Of a stretch of 64,000 bases of DNA, positions 33,555-45,970 are shown in pieces. The stretch is from NCBI GenBank assembly GCA_012184525.1, contig WOFQ01000003.1, positions 1,240,001 to 1,304,000 on the forward strand, in the 5' to 3' direction. Numbering within the stretch: the first letter of the stretch is position 1; every line of letters starts with the position of its first letter. The notes beneath the pieces are model-generated. The model worked only from the letters and a program-made list of their open reading frames with translations. It was not told where the DNA came from and searched no databases. Made by a program: the position numbers and the translations under genes. This stretch comes from Xenoacremonium recifei. Taxonomy: Eukaryota; Ascomycota; Sordariomycetes; Hypocreales; Nectriaceae.

Positions 33555-36500
33555 GATGTAAGTCGGTTGTTGCCCGCCCATTAGGTGCAACGGATTCACA
33601 TAGGTAAGTCTCTGCTTTCATTAGATGGCGTTGTTTCTATGGTTATAATAAAAGGTCTTTGTTCTCAAGTTTCATGTCTTTAGCTCTTTATTCGCAGATA
33701 TAAACGTTTTTCAATATGAGTGAGTTGGTTTCAGGAATCGGCTGTTTGTTCAGTCCCTTTTCTAAGTATATGAGTTACTTGAGGTCCAGTGTCTATCTTA
33801 GTTTCCTGCTCTAGTGAGTTCATCTGTTGATTTTGATGCAATATGAGTGGCTCATTCCAAATCATACACATGATTTTTTTTTGTCTCTTCCTCGGTATGT
33901 GTAGCTAGAATTGACGTTGTTGTCAGAATACCGCTCAGAAGGATGTTCTCAGGAGTGGCCAAGCTATGCTTCCGCCAACCTGCCTTCAGCTCCCTGAATA
34001 AACACGTGCTTTTAATTTGGCGGTTTACTCGTCCTTGGTTTCCCAATAGACATCTTCTTGGGCTTGAAGAGTACCTTACTTGTCGTCGTGTTGCAAAGCC
34101 ATGGGTAAATTACCCAGCCCTTCTCATAAACAATGCATCTGGGTTGGATCTGCCTATTCTCACAAAGTTATGCGTGGTCGTGCCTGCATTTATATGCGAT
34201 GCACAAACTGTGCTGGGTTATACAAGACTGGACTACAGTACGACTTCATTAATCCGCTGTGGGTTTTGTGCATCCCAGACAAAATCGAAGATAGGAGACG
34301 TGACACGTACATTAGAGCACATTATCAACAAGAATCAAAATCATCTAGTTACCATTACAGCAGAGAGACGATATCCAGGACTACCATCATTCAATTATAA
34401 TGTACGACTAATGAATTCTCAGCTGTCGTGGTGTGCACATTGAAACGCTTCCAGTCATCCAGCCTACCCTACACCATCCCATCGGTCACATCCGAAATAC
34501 GAAAAGACGCACATCTCGAACGACAACTCCCAACCGAAGTGACGCTGCATGCACGCATCGTGTCGCCAATATCACTTGCAGCCACAGGGTAGCAGTCGCC
34601 AAAGGGACTTTCGCACGATGCAACGCCCTCCCCCTCACGATCTCCCCGGCCATTACGGACTCTTCACCACGGAAATGACAAACACCAACGGCATTGTCCT
34701 CCGCTGGCAGACGCAGCATTACCAATCTCGATTCTCCCCGCGCCGACGATCCCCCTCGCGTCCTTCTACGCTTGAAGTCTAGCGGCCGCGATCGTGCCAT
34801 GGACGGGCGGCTTTAATGCCTCGGACCAGACGCTCAGCGAGCGCAAGACGAGCGTTGTAACGCTCGGCATGTCACTGGCGAGAATCAAGGATAAATATGC
34901 CTCGCCTCCTGGCCCAAGATGAAACGCACCAGGGCGGCTTTGCATGCGGTGAGCAGCTAGCGAGGGATTGTGCGTGCACAAGGCTGGGGCTAGTTCACTA
35001 ATCCGTACCGGCTATGCCGTATAACTCGTAGTCGAGAGTCATTCTGTGGCAAGACTCGAGACGATGTGATGTGTTGCTGATGAATGTGCTTCTTGTCGCC
35101 GCTGTGAGTGCCAAGAGAGTTTGAAACAGGAGGCCAGAACTGTCTCAGCCATTCGGAGAATTCCAAGTCATCCTGGGGGCTCCCCAACAGGCAACTGAAC
35201 AATTGCCTCTGTGATATAGGCCGGGATGCCACTAAGACGAACAATGATTTGCCCGGCATCCAATCCTTAAGACGAACATGCGGCCGCAGCATGTCAACCA
35301 GCCATCCCATCAGCCCTAGGTGAGTTGGCCGTTGCAACCCAGCCCTTAATCATTAGCAGCCCTTCATAAATGGGACGGCACTCAAGTCCCAAGCCCCCAA
35401 CGAACACCTCCGTGAGGCCGCATATACCGGCCGCTGTGCTGGCACCATCCGGGCCATGTAGACGGGCCTCGTCGCCGTGATTTGCCAGAACATCCTGGCC
35501 CCATCACAGGAGAAACGTGGCGAAGACCCGAGCCCAACCCGTTCCTGGAATGCGCCCGATCTTCTTGATGTGAGCAGAACATTGAGGCTGAGAGCGCTGC
35601 TGCAGTGCCAGCGTTGTCATGGCCCAAAATCTCCCGAGTCAAGAGCTGGGAGCGAATCGTCGGGGTGCGCCACAGAGAGGCTGCGACGGGAAGTGCATGG
35701 AAGACAATGAGTTGGGCCGCGAACCATCGGGGCATGATAATTTCCCTTGGACATGTATTATCTGTGATGAGGCTCATGCCAATGTTGGGGATTGATTGTG
35801 TTATTTCGCATCCCCGGCCGAGAGTTGCATTCGCTTGGGTACTTGATCCTCAGCCATGTAACCGTGATGCCGAATGTTGGCGGTGATGCCGGAGCAAGAG
35901 GCATGCGCTGTAGGATTCTGCCATTACGGAGCCTGACCCTGCGAGAGCAAACATGGAAGAAAGGAATCGGCCTCGAGTGTCCGTCCAAACGCCGGACGCT
36001 GCGACTCCCGCAAGGATGGCCCGGCCTAGGCTTACACCCACACCGAAGCAGCCGCAGACATGAATGCTGCGGGTGAAACAACTTGTTTCTTTGAGCCTCA
36101 CCTGCATGCTCGTAGAAGAGGGGGCCGTTGGATTACGGAGAAGCATGCACTCACTTGCTGACCGCCGCTGCTTTACAACTCAGACATGCGTTCGAAGCTG
36201 CTATCAACGTGACCCCTTACAGTCTCACGTCAAGACGTCAGAAGGACAAAGTGCTGTCTCACTACCGCTGTGATCGCCAGCCAGGGCTTAGAGAGCGGGA
36301 CAGCACGGGAAGCGCGGGAGGAATGGCGGATGACGTTGAGTCGAGGAGTTTCAACTTTCGAGCAACCGTTGTTTCCTGGCTCCCGGTCCTAGACTGCTTG
36401 GAGATATGCGTGCATTCCAGTCGGCAGAGCGGTGACGGAGCTCTTGTCTCTGTTCAAGAGACATGCTATTGCGTGGCTTTGGACCCTGAGTCTCCAACCA

Positions 36501-39500
36501 GCAAGCTGGGATAAGGAAGCCGTCCGTCGACGGCGATGGAGCCTTAACTGGAGCTGAGATGGATCATAGTGTTTCTGAACTGCACTTTAACCCACCAACC
36601 ACGACGATGAGTGATAAGTAAAGACAGGACATGACAAGACAAGCTAATTAAGCGACCACCAACTGAGACCACACGTGCAGTCTATCGAATGTAATTAAAC
36701 TTGCAGCTCGACGGCAGAAGCTGTCTCACAGATACGGGCGGTTAGAGAAGCATCCGTGACAAGAGCGAGCGATCCGGACTTTCGAAAGCGGGGGAGACTC
36801 TTGCTGTATGCAAGTCATTGTCACCGGCGACATGGAGGACCTGATGGAGGGGTATCATCGTGTGCCTCAAAGTGGAAAGGACTGCGGGCGTCTCTGGCTG
36901 CCGCGTGTGCCTTGCAGGAGGGTTTCGAGAATTTTTGCTCTTTATCCATTGCCGGTTGATTGATTTGATTTGTCCCGTGGGTTGTGCATAAGGTTTTCCC
37001 CGTGAAGTTGGTCAGCCAGCGAATGGATTTGAGTGCATCCCGAGACCCATGACAGGGATTCCCTCACGAACGCGAGCGAGGCTGGGGTTGTCTCCTCCAT
37101 TCTCAAACAGAAGAGGCGGTGAAAAAAAAGAAACCCAAGCTTCCCGTCCGGCTACGATCCAGTTCGTATCTCTCGCAGCTAGCGCCAGGAACTCTCAGCA
37201 CCGCACGGCAAGGGGAGAAGCCGGCCCACACGCACCGCGAGGTCATGAGGCGTGAGGCCATGGGCGTTATACCGCTTTCACGCCGAAGTCAAGAACTAGC
37301 CTGCGGTGTGTGCGCGCGAGTGTGTGTGGGGGAGAGACCGGGCGAGACGATGGACGGTTGGCGCGAGGGAGCTAAGTCGTGAGCCGTCCCGCGAAGGAGA
37401 TGCTCGTTTAGGACTCGATCTTTCTGAAAGAAATCCAGCTTAGGAGGGGGGCGTTCGATAGTCGATGGGGAGATGCTTGATCGAGGTGATGGCGCCATCG
37501 TCGACTTCAGCCAGCCCGTGCCGAGAATGTTCTTTGCATCTGCGAGATAGTTATCTGACAAGCTGCACTGCAGCGATGCGAATATCACTGATCAGATCTC
37601 AGACGATCTCCGAGGTTACTGGCTGATGATATCACGGCAGAGGTCCAAATACGGCAAACCGGAATCCTCCATGTTCGCCGTTGCTTTCCGCGTCTTCCCC
37701 CTCCCCTCACTGATCAGCAGCCTGATGATACTTTAGACTCTGGTGGTGGGGGCGGTTCGTTTTGTCTCAGTGGTTGGTGATAGCAGAAGTTGCGCGTGCG
37801 TTTGAGCGTGCGTGTGCCTGACTAGCAACTCCGTAAAAGCAGGTCACGATCCACCAGGCCCGGATCCAGGAACAAAACGGGATGCCGCGTCCGTGCTGAT
37901 CGCCAGATGCGGGAGCGGGAGACAGCCGGAATGGCGAGATGCAGCGGGCGAGCGCTGGCTGTCAAGTGTCATTATGTACATCATTCAATCATCTCATCGG
38001 GGCTGAGCTGTCAAAAGAAGCAAAGAAGTGAGACAACAAAGGAAGAAAAAAGAAAGCAATTGCTGGTGTTGCGTCGGAGGTGCGCGACATGATTTGGTTT
38101 CTGGTCCGTTCATGCACACACTTTGGGACCTCTAGTGAGCAACCGTTCGAGAACCTTTCTGTCATGACGATGCTGGACCGGCATCGACCGGTTGGTTTGC
38201 TTCTGCCCGTGGTGCCGGGGCTTCGGATACAAGCAGCGGCTGGGAGATTGAAAGAGGAACTCTGCACGCAACGTCAACCCAGCCTCGTGTGACGGGCTTG
38301 CTCAGATAGCCTGACTGCACAAGTATCCTCGGCTGGGTGAGAACGTACCTGTTCATCAGCAAGGGATCTCATTCCCGCTCTAGACCGAGATGTCGCCATC
38401 GTGAACAGCCCGCCTGACAGGCTCTGGGGCATTGGCCTCGTGCCTGAATTGCTTCATTCCGCATCATCAGTCAGCCACTTCAGGTTCGACCGCCGTCTCG
38501 TGTACGGAACCCGAGATGGGCGTCGATTCTAGACCTCAATTCCCCTCAGCCAGAGACACGGCGAAACGAGACACTGCTGACAGGCAAAAGCCTCACCTCT
38601 TAATTCCGCGTCTGGAATTCCTCCCTTGCCATGCTCGCCTCACCGTGTAAGCCACCGTTCAGCGCTGACCAGCAATTGCGCACTCTCCTGAGCTTCTGTC
38701 TTGCCCTTGCAGTCCAGCCCGACGGAGCCAGCCAATCCGAGCCCGTTTGCCGTTTCCCGCAGGGAGAGACACCGCGAGGCGCGGTCTGTGTGTTTGCAGC
38801 CCAGCCCGGCTGTCAAACCCCGTTTTTCAAGTTAGTCGCTGCTCACCGACACCTGCAGGTCTGAGACTCTGTCTATTGATTTGTCCGGCGAGTCTGGTTT
38901 GTTGGTGGCGAGACGGGCAGGACGCAAGGGCGAGAGGGAGCAGCCAGATTCGGGCAGTCGGGCTGTAAGTAGGGGGGCCCTACTCAGGAACAGTCAGTAT
39001 CAGATCCTGAAATCTCGAGTCCGTCCAATCTCTACCCGCGGCGGCAGAGGGACGGTGACGGCATGACATGACGGCTGCACAGAGCCTCGTCGATGCTGGC
39101 AATGGTCGCAGCCACTCGCTGGCCCCTGTATGTGAAGAGTCCTGGTCTGCACAGGAAGCGAGCCCGAATGCCCTGACTCTTGTCTCTCTCCCTTTCCACT
39201 TGCCTTGATCGCCCCTGCCCTGGCGCGCCACGTTCTTGCCTGCGATGCAGTGCTGGCCATGGCGCCATTCCCCTCGCGGGCTAGCGGGGTGGTCTGTGCC
39301 TGAGCTTACAGGGGGCTCCAGAGCGTTTTGGTGAGGGGGGGTTCACTGAGGGCAAGAGCCCCCCAGCACCCAAGCCAAACCAAACCAAACCGCCCACCAC
39401 CACCGCACCAGGCCGCGCAGGGGCAAGCTCCACCGAGAGCACCTGCCCGCGCTCCACAGGACACCACTGAGGGCCTCTCCACTCCATCCCGACCCAAGTC

Positions 39501-40364
39501 ATCCATCCATCCCTCCATGATCCTGCTCCATCACCGTCTCGCCATGTACGGAGTACCGCCCGCGACAGCCCGATCAGCGCCGCTCGATGCGGTACCTGCG
39601 ACCTTTTTCCCTTTCTTGTCAGCGTGCATCGTGCATCGAGCATGGCCTGGCCCTGGCCTGTATCAGGACCAAGGCACAGCTCAGATGCCGTGCTAACTAA
39701 CCTCCGGTCCCTGGCCGGCTTTCCTGCCCCCAGCTCCCTATATAGCTTCCAGCCTCCCCCGTTGCAACCTCCCGCGATGCTTCTCCGCCCGGCCTTGTCC
39801 CTCTTGACCTGTGCTTTATCCAGGGCCAGCTTGAGCCTGGATCTAGCCTGTCTTTTGGTTTTGTGACCTTTGTTTCTTTCTTCTTCCTTCGTTCCTCCAT
39901 CCCTTCTCGACCATCGTTGGATCGGATCTGGACGGGCGTGGATTTGAGAAGAAGACCGGCTGCTTCTTTTGTGTCAAAGGACTGTCAACGACTCCGTTCA
40001 TTGACGTGAGCCGCGTCTCGTGAGCAATTGCTTGACAATTTGTTAGTCTCGTGCCCTTTCCACTCGTACATCATGTGGTGTGAGAGCCGTTTTGTCGTGA
40101 CCCAAAGCTGTCTCTCATATGCATACCCTCGACCAAGTGCAACCTCAACTAACACATTGCATAGTCAACGCTCTAAGACCTACCTCTTTTTTTGCTCACT
40201 TGTGGGCACTTCACGTCAATCGCTTCTTTTTCTTTCTCGTCCACGGAGACGTAGCCTTCGTTATCCACCTCTTGATATCCCCATCCTCCTTGGACTACGC
40301 ACGAATGTCCCGATAACAGACCTCTCGCGGCGTACATTATCAGCACGGCGATGGAACGGACACC
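33555..40364. other. 6.8-kb gene-poor interval
   Basis: No coding gene could be supported. A T-rich stretch to about 34400 is followed by GC-richer DNA. Between about 34400 and 34925 the plus strand has three short blocks that read like protein in different phases, ending in a TGA at 34918; they might be a decayed gene or an intron-rich gene I could not assemble. The right end (from about 39700) is a CT-rich region with a CTATATAG at 39738, likely promoter and leader of the membrane-protein gene. Confidence 0.4.
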
Positions 40365-41168
40365 ATGATTGTCTCACAGACCCAACTCCTTATCATCGTC
40401 CTCGCGACCGTCATCCCAGTCTCTGCCATCGTCATCGTCAGTGTCCTTCTCTACCGTCGGCGCCGTTCTCGATCCCGCCAGCGCCACTTCCGTTTCCTCA
40501 AGCGTGGTATCACCCCCATCGATGACGAGGAAATTGAGAGCTGGAAGGTCGACCGGGGCGATGAAAAGGCTCAGATCGTGGAGACGCAACAGACTCCTGT
40601 CATAGTCCCCAACAGCCCTCCACCGCAGCACCAGGCCAGCAACTCTGTCGGATCAATCCGCAAGCCGCCCAGTGTCATCATCTACCAGAACCCTCACACA
40701 CGCATGTCAGAAGAGTTGGCTTCGCCGAGGTCGTTGAATCACAAGCGCAGTCTCGACATTCCTCCTGCCCAGGTCCTGGCCCGCGCCCCCAATGCTCGCA
40801 TTGGGCTCACCGACGAGGCTGTCCAGGGCGATGATGCCTTCATCCCACCTCTCAAGCGCCAACCCTCTCGCCTGGCTAAGCTACCACCGCTGCCGGCGTC
40901 CCCAAAGCATCACCGAACTCGCAGCTCCCGCAGCAGTACCCTCAGCTCTCACTGGCATGGCGCCTTCCACGACTTCCAGTTCTCGACCCCGCGTGAGTCC
41001 AGCGAGAATTTGCCTAGGACGAACCGGTCTCTGGACATCCGCCGCCACAACCGCAAGCATTCACAGTCAAACCAGCCTAGGCTATCCTTTGATGATGAAG
41101 TGTTTCTCGGTGGATTGTCACCTCGACCCCTGATCCGCAAGTCGGAGATTGGACGAGCTATCGGTTGA
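40365..41168 (+). CDS. single-pass membrane protein with Ser/Arg-rich cytoplasmic tail
   Basis: A 267-residue open frame with ATG at 40365. Residues 8-30 (LLIIVLATVIPVSAIVIVSVLLY) form one transmembrane helix followed at once by a strongly basic RRRRSRSRQRHFRF, so by the positive-inside rule the long C-terminal part is cytosolic. That part is rich in Ser, Pro, Arg and His, with KHHRTRSSRSS and SQSNQPRLSF segments, and is probably disordered and phosphorylated. No enzyme motif is seen; I do not recognise a named family, though the layout (short lumenal end, one helix, basic tail) occurs in many ascomycete hypothetical proteins. The end is uncertain: a weak donor at 41164 (GTTGAG) could splice to an AG at 41271 and add about 50 residues ending at 41429. 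Confidence 0.75.
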   Translation: MIVSQTQLLIIVLATVIPVSAIVIVSVLLYRRRRSRSRQRHFRFLKRGITPIDDEEIESWKVDRGDEKAQIVETQQTPVIVPNSPPPQHQASNSVGSIRKPPSVIIYQNPHTRMSEELASPRSLNHKRSLDIPPAQVLARAPNARIGLTDEAVQGDDAFIPPLKRQPSRLAKLPPLPASPKHHRTRSSRSSTLSSHWHGAFHDFQFSTPRESSENLPRTNRSLDIRRHNRKHSQSNQPRLSFDDEVFLGGLSPRPLIRKSEIGRAIG

Positions 41169-42844
41169 GGCGAACTAGCAGCACACGAACAAACTCACCA
41201 CTCACAATTGAAACGCGCAACCATTCTCGGATTCTGTATATACACATTGTCATCGAAGCAATCTTTGTCAGCATTAACCGAGGATCGCCTCGTCTTCGCA
41301 TCTCCGGGACCCCAGTCAGGGACTCCATCCGGCCCGTTAGCGGGACCAGGGGTAGAATCGCGATCTTCAACGCCTTTGTTTCAAAAACGTCCACGCAAAG
41401 CGCGATGGCCAGGGTTCGGCGAGCATTGATGTGCAGAGCGAAGAGAAACCACAAATTTGTGCTTTTGCGCTCCGTCAAGTGCTAGCTCGAAGTCCTGGGA
41501 CACGCTTATGATGGCCTCAGGGGTAAGCGAGATCACCCTCTTTTGCGAAACGAAAATCCTCGGCTGCGCGCTGCGCATGGCATCACGCCACACACGACTT
41601 TACCATGACCCTTCTTTTTCGCTTCTATTGTTCTCTCGCTTCCGTCCTGGCACGTGGGGAGTCTCCTCCAGAGGAGGGACTTTGAGTGCCGGGGACGGTG
41701 GCAGCGAAGAAATAGCTTGAACCCACCGCTCTACGCCGCTCTCAGGCGGGACTTCGGGAGGAGTTGCAACTAGACACCGGGGGCGGCTTATTTGAATTTG
41801 ATGAAGGATATACCCTAAGATGACCAATTTTTCCTTTTTTATGTTTTGATGATTCTTGCAAGAGCAAACGAAATGAGTGGTACTAGGCGGTGATTCTACC
41901 AGCCCTCGGGAGGGAACAGGAGGACCATGTAGTGGTCCCTGGAGGATTTTGTGTGTCTAATGTAGAATCATAGACACACACACTATTAGCACAGACTGCA
42001 ATGCAGTACTAGAACAACACACAGCACTCGAAGAATTGCACAAAACAAATATTCATATTCTTACATACAATTGGGTCTCGATGCAAAAAATGTGATTGCC
42101 GATCTTTCAGGGGATGAGCCTCAGATCATGTGGAAGCCATGTGCTCGAGAGGTGACATCGCAGCGGGGGTTTGTTTGAAACGACAGGGGAGAGAGCTGAC
42201 GGGAAGGGTGCTTGATTTGGATATCCTCTGCAAGATTTGGTGAAACTTGGACTGTCGTGAGATGACGGCGATGCACGGGTATAAGATGGATATTCCCGTC
42301 CGATCGAGGAGTTGTTTCAAGATGAGTTGACAGATGTGTTATGCTAGTGTTTCTCTTATAAAAGGCCGGAGTTTCTACGGGAGCTCGGAAGCGTTGAAAC
42401 TTGCGGGAGAGACTTATGTTATCCCCTGGACTGCATTACCTCATGAATGAGTGGCTCAGTGAGAGAATTTTCATCTCATGATTATTCAAAAAGTTGATGT
42501 TCTTGGTAGTCTGATTCATGTGAGTGAGCTTGAAAATGAGCGAAGAATTCTGAATCCATTGAGCTTGTGGTGAAAGTTTCACTGTTGACAGTACTACGTA
42601 AGGTAGCTGAGGTACTGAGTGATGCGTACTTGTACTTCGTGGCTTCTCAACCTCACGATGCAATGTCTTCCTTGGCAAGCACAGAATCCCGTTGCTGCTC
42701 AAAGTGGCTCATAAAATTGTTATACAAGCGACTTCACCCACAGGAAAATGTTCAGACGCAATAATAATGTGTTCATCTCATCCCTCGGACGGTACGTACA
42801 CTCTCACCTCACACGGCCACTTAACGCGCCTGAGTGGGCGGGGC

Positions 42845-42850
42845 ACGCGT
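42845..42850. promoter_or_regulatory. MluI cell-cycle box (ACGCGT) upstream of DPB4
   Basis: ACGCGT, the binding site of the MBF (Mbp1-Swi6) G1/S regulator in yeasts, lies 239 bp before the DPB4 start codon. AACGCGCC lies 21 bp upstream and GGCGC just downstream. DNA replication genes are the classic MBF targets, so the position fits the gene. Confidence 0.5.
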
Positions 42851-42993
42851 CTGGCGCACAAGCTCCTCCCTCCACGCGCTTCTCGCCTCCTAGCCGCATC
42901 GAACCTCACCTCAAACCTCGTTCAACTACAACACATTTCTTGCATCTTGCCAACCACGTATTCATCATTTGACAACCGACCACCCGTTTCATC

Positions 42994-43000
42994 TATAAAA
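42994..43000 (+). promoter_or_regulatory. TATA box of DPB4
   Basis: TATAAAA is followed by GGGAAACC and lies 95 bp before the start codon. Confidence 0.45.
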
Positions 43001-43088
43001 GGGAAACCACAGCATCACAATCATTAGATAAAAACGCCGTCGGGTGTTGGAGATACCCCCTGAAAAGGCACCAGTAACCCCCTTCACA

Positions 43089-44134
43089 ATGCCTCCGCGC
43101 AAGTCGGGTCCTCGTGTGAGCAACGTCTCAACCGCGCGGTTTGCTCTCGTCGAGGATTCCCCGGCCCCTGCAAGTGCAGAAAAGCCTCCTCTAGTTGCTA
43201 TCGCTCCCGCTGTCGCCCCCGCCGTCGCCCCTGGGGAGACGACAGCCCCCGTGGTAGAGGTCGCCGCCACTCAGTCAAAAGAGCACCGAGAGAGCCTTAC
43301 TACGATTGAGGTGAGGCAAATCTGACCTAGAAAGAAGGGATGGGATAGCTAATTTACCAGGACTTGACACTGCCTAAATCCATCGTGACTAGGCTCGCGA
43401 AGGGGGTATTGCCGCCGAACACGCAGATACAGGCAAATGCGATATTGGCGATGAGTAACAGCACTACCATGTTTATCAACTATCTCGCATCTCAGTGAGT
43501 TGGTTCCCTCCTTTTTAAGCGGATGCAGGCTGATGTGGGTGCAGTGCAAATGAGAATACCGTCAATGCTGGCAAGAAGACTATATCACCTGCAGATGTCT
43601 TCAAGGCCTTGGACGACACGGAGTTTGCATTTCTGCGGGCACCATTAGAAGCGGAATTTGCCAGTACGTGACGTTGTTTCTTATCTGAAAACTACCAAGT
43701 GGTCGAGATCTATCCGGAACCCCCCCTTTCGACCTGGGTTGTGCCCTTTTAACACGTCGACAGAATTCAACCAAATCCAAACAGAAAAGCGCACCTCTTA
43801 CCGCGCAAAAGTCAAGGCGAAGAAGTCTGACGATCCGGACACTTCTATGGCCGACGTGTCCACGACTACCGACGCAGCTGTGGCGTCCGAAGCGCCCCGC
43901 GCAAAGAAGGCCAAGGTAGACCTAGCGGCTGCGCCAGACGAGGCGGAGGTTGACGCCGAGACGGAGGAGGATGAGCCAGTGGAAGAGGAGGAAGATGAAG
44001 CCGAAGAGGAGGAGGAGGAGGAGGAGGAAGAGGAAGAGGAAGCAGCGCGGAGTGGCGATGAAACGCAGGATGCGTTGGAGGAGCGGGAGACGGTCGAGGT
44101 GGACGAGGCGCTAGATGGCGACGAGAGCGACTGA
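43089..44134 (+). CDS. DPB4: DNA polymerase epsilon subunit Dpb4 (histone-fold, POLE3-like)
   Basis: Predicted exons are 43089-43310, 43361-43494, 43545-43663 and 43764-44134, giving 281 residues; introns of 50, 50 and 100 nt keep phase. Dpb4 is a small subunit of the leading-strand replicase Pol epsilon and, with a partner histone-fold protein, of CHRAC/ISW2-type remodellers. The NF-YB/CBF-like histone fold covers about residues 75-160: LPKSIVTRLAKGVLPPNTQI, LAMSNSTTMFINYLASHANE and KKTISPADVFKALDDTEF. The N-terminal 74 residues are Ala/Pro/Val-rich and disordered. The C-terminus (about 200-281) is a very acidic tail with a long Glu run, coded by GAG/GAA repeats, typical of fungal Dpb4. The promoter carries an MluI box and a TATA box. 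Confidence 0.93.
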
Positions 44135-44572
44135 GGCCTCACCCAGTTGAACCAGCAAGTACACGCATCTTCATTACCTCACACTCTCTCAGGGACACTA
44201 CTCCTCTGCCTCAAACTCACACCCTCTCACCGCTTGTACAACGCCCCCTTTCGTCCTCCCGCACCACAACACTCCCGATCTCCGACCCTCCAGACCCGAA
44301 ACTCCCGCCGTACAACACCAGCGTGCAGCATCTCACAACCCACTCCCTCGGAGCAGCAGCAGAGGGCAAAGAAATCTTCCGAGCGCTGTACTACTTTGCT
44401 GTGTGCTGCTCGGCCGGGTGAGGCGTTGCACGGCAGGGAGGCGGCGGTTTTGCTCGAATGAATTTTAGGAAATATGTATTGCATGGTCATTATGGATGAG
44501 TGGTTCAAATTAAGGGTAGGAAGAAATAAAATTCTCGTTGAAGATTGTCAAAGTATGAATGAAATTATAACA

Positions 44573-44889
44573 TCATTCGAATTGTTTCCGCAGTGCTTCG
44601 TCGTTGTGCAGCTGGGCCTGTATCTTAGCTTTAACATGTCTTCGTCCAGGCCATCTCCTTTAAGCACGTCGTCAATCATTGCATCGGAACCCTGTGCAAG
44701 CATTTCTCTTGCTCCTTTACGGGAAACTGGGTTGAATTACCTACCTATAAGGTAACTATTAGCTTATATGCCGAGCGCTGGACGGCTGTGACTGACCTGT
44801 CTTTTCTTGATGTTTCCCAAGCTCGAAGAGCCTCGCAACATGCAGCACTGCCAAGAACCTCGTGAGATATTTTGGGCCCGTGGGAAATT
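44573..44889 (-). pseudogene. CipC/DUF3759-like gene relic with frameshifts
   Basis: Read on the reverse strand, three successive frames give an ordered match to the C-terminal two-thirds of the small stress-induced CipC family (DUF3759). The first frame has KISHEVLGSAACCEALRAWE (SHELxxGAAxxEAxxAYE in the family). After a GTCAGT..ACCCAG intron (about 44714-44780), a second frame has AREMLAQGSDAMID and GDGLDEDM (AKELLAGxxGAFID, GLD). A third has AKIQAQLHNDEALRKQFE and a TGA at 44573. The breaks lie in A runs at about 44813-44815 (two bases short) and 44630-44632 (one base short). The usual WFD-containing N-terminus was not found. CipC proteins are small cytosolic proteins of unclear role, induced by drugs or stress. 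The family call rests on my memory of its pattern. It may be a true relic or an intact gene with assembly indels. Confidence 0.5.
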
Positions 44890-45937
44890 AATACAAGGAA
44901 CACAATCACTACAGTTAAATGGACGTTAATGGTGGAATATATCCGTATTGGGCTTTACTTCTAGAGCTGAAGGATGCATCCTCGTGAGATGACTTAGCCG
45001 CTTCCTGGCACTGTTCAGCTACTCCGTGACACAGTTCAGCTTCGACTACTCGACAGAAAGTTGGTGATTCTTTTCTCTCTGGGGACGCGTTCCTGCAGAA
45101 CGTATTCAAGAGCGCAGTTTCTTACACGGCCACTTGCCGGCTGACCGTATATGATTTGGCGTCTGTGGTAAGAATAGTTTGTGGCTAAAATACTTGTACG
45201 ATTTACCATGGATATGTCCAGCATCAAACATTCAACATGATTAGTTGAGCCTCTGAAATATCCGCTGACCGTCTGTATTAGTCCAGAGACAGCCAAGAAT
45301 ATATACACGAAAATTATGGTGTGAATAAAGGATGTCTGAGAGCAATAATAGACGGTGAAGAAAAAGCCAGATATATCGAAACCAAATAATGTGAAGTGGT
45401 ATCAAGGTAAACCCAGAAACTGCCTTGCCGATATGCAATGGCTGCCCAGCAACACACGCAAGCCCAACCGCCAGTATGAACCTATCCTGAAAGAACAACG
45501 ATACACCCGGATTCAAATTCGATAGCCAACGAAAATCCATATTCCAAAACCTCCAAGCATAATCCGACCAAAGAGCACAAGAAGCAGAAGCAAACCCATT
45601 ATAGAAAACAAGAGAAACTCGAAAGAGAAACCCAACTCGAGCCACCCAAGACGACGACGAGCCTTCCCAACACGAAAGCCGCAAGAGACCAGCAAACCCA
45701 GACTCCTCTATCCCGTACCGGCGAAATGCTACACGCACGTCAAGGCGACGCTGACCCCGAAAAGCACATAGCGTCTCCACCAATCTGCATGTTTGGGTAC
45801 CCAGGAATGCCCAAGGAGTTCCGACCACGAGGGGATTAGAGTCTCAGATCCGTATACGCCAAGGTGAAATCGAGTGGACGATGTCGAATCGTTCCCCTCC
45901 CCTCATCCGATTGTAACAAAAGATACTGATACTTCAA

Positions 45938-45970
45938 AGAGTAAAAGAGTAAAAGAGTAAAGAGTAAGAG
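45938..45970. repeat. imperfect AGAGTAAA tandem repeat
   Basis: Four to five units of AGAGTAAA(A) in the 3' flank of the Rsc7 gene. On the transcribed strand this is a pyrimidine-rich tract, possibly within the 3' UTR. Confidence 0.7.

Larger units (their letters stand above)
41169..43088. other. intergenic: 3' flank of membrane gene, DPB4 promoter
   Basis: A coding-like plus frame at about 41272-41429 may be a last exon of the membrane-protein gene. No other gene is supported. A TATAAAA at 42357-42363 has no evident gene after it. The right end holds the DPB4 promoter with an MluI box and a TATA box, listed separately. Confidence 0.5.

Noticed and set aside
42357..42363. TATAAAA box
   Set aside because: No supportable gene starts within the next 700 bp; the DPB4 box at 42994 is better placed.
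45241..45828. 195-codon reverse frame downstream of the Rsc7 gene, Trp/Phe/Leu-rich
   Set aside because: It lacks an ATG at its start and lies in the 3' flank of a same-strand gene; no family recognised.
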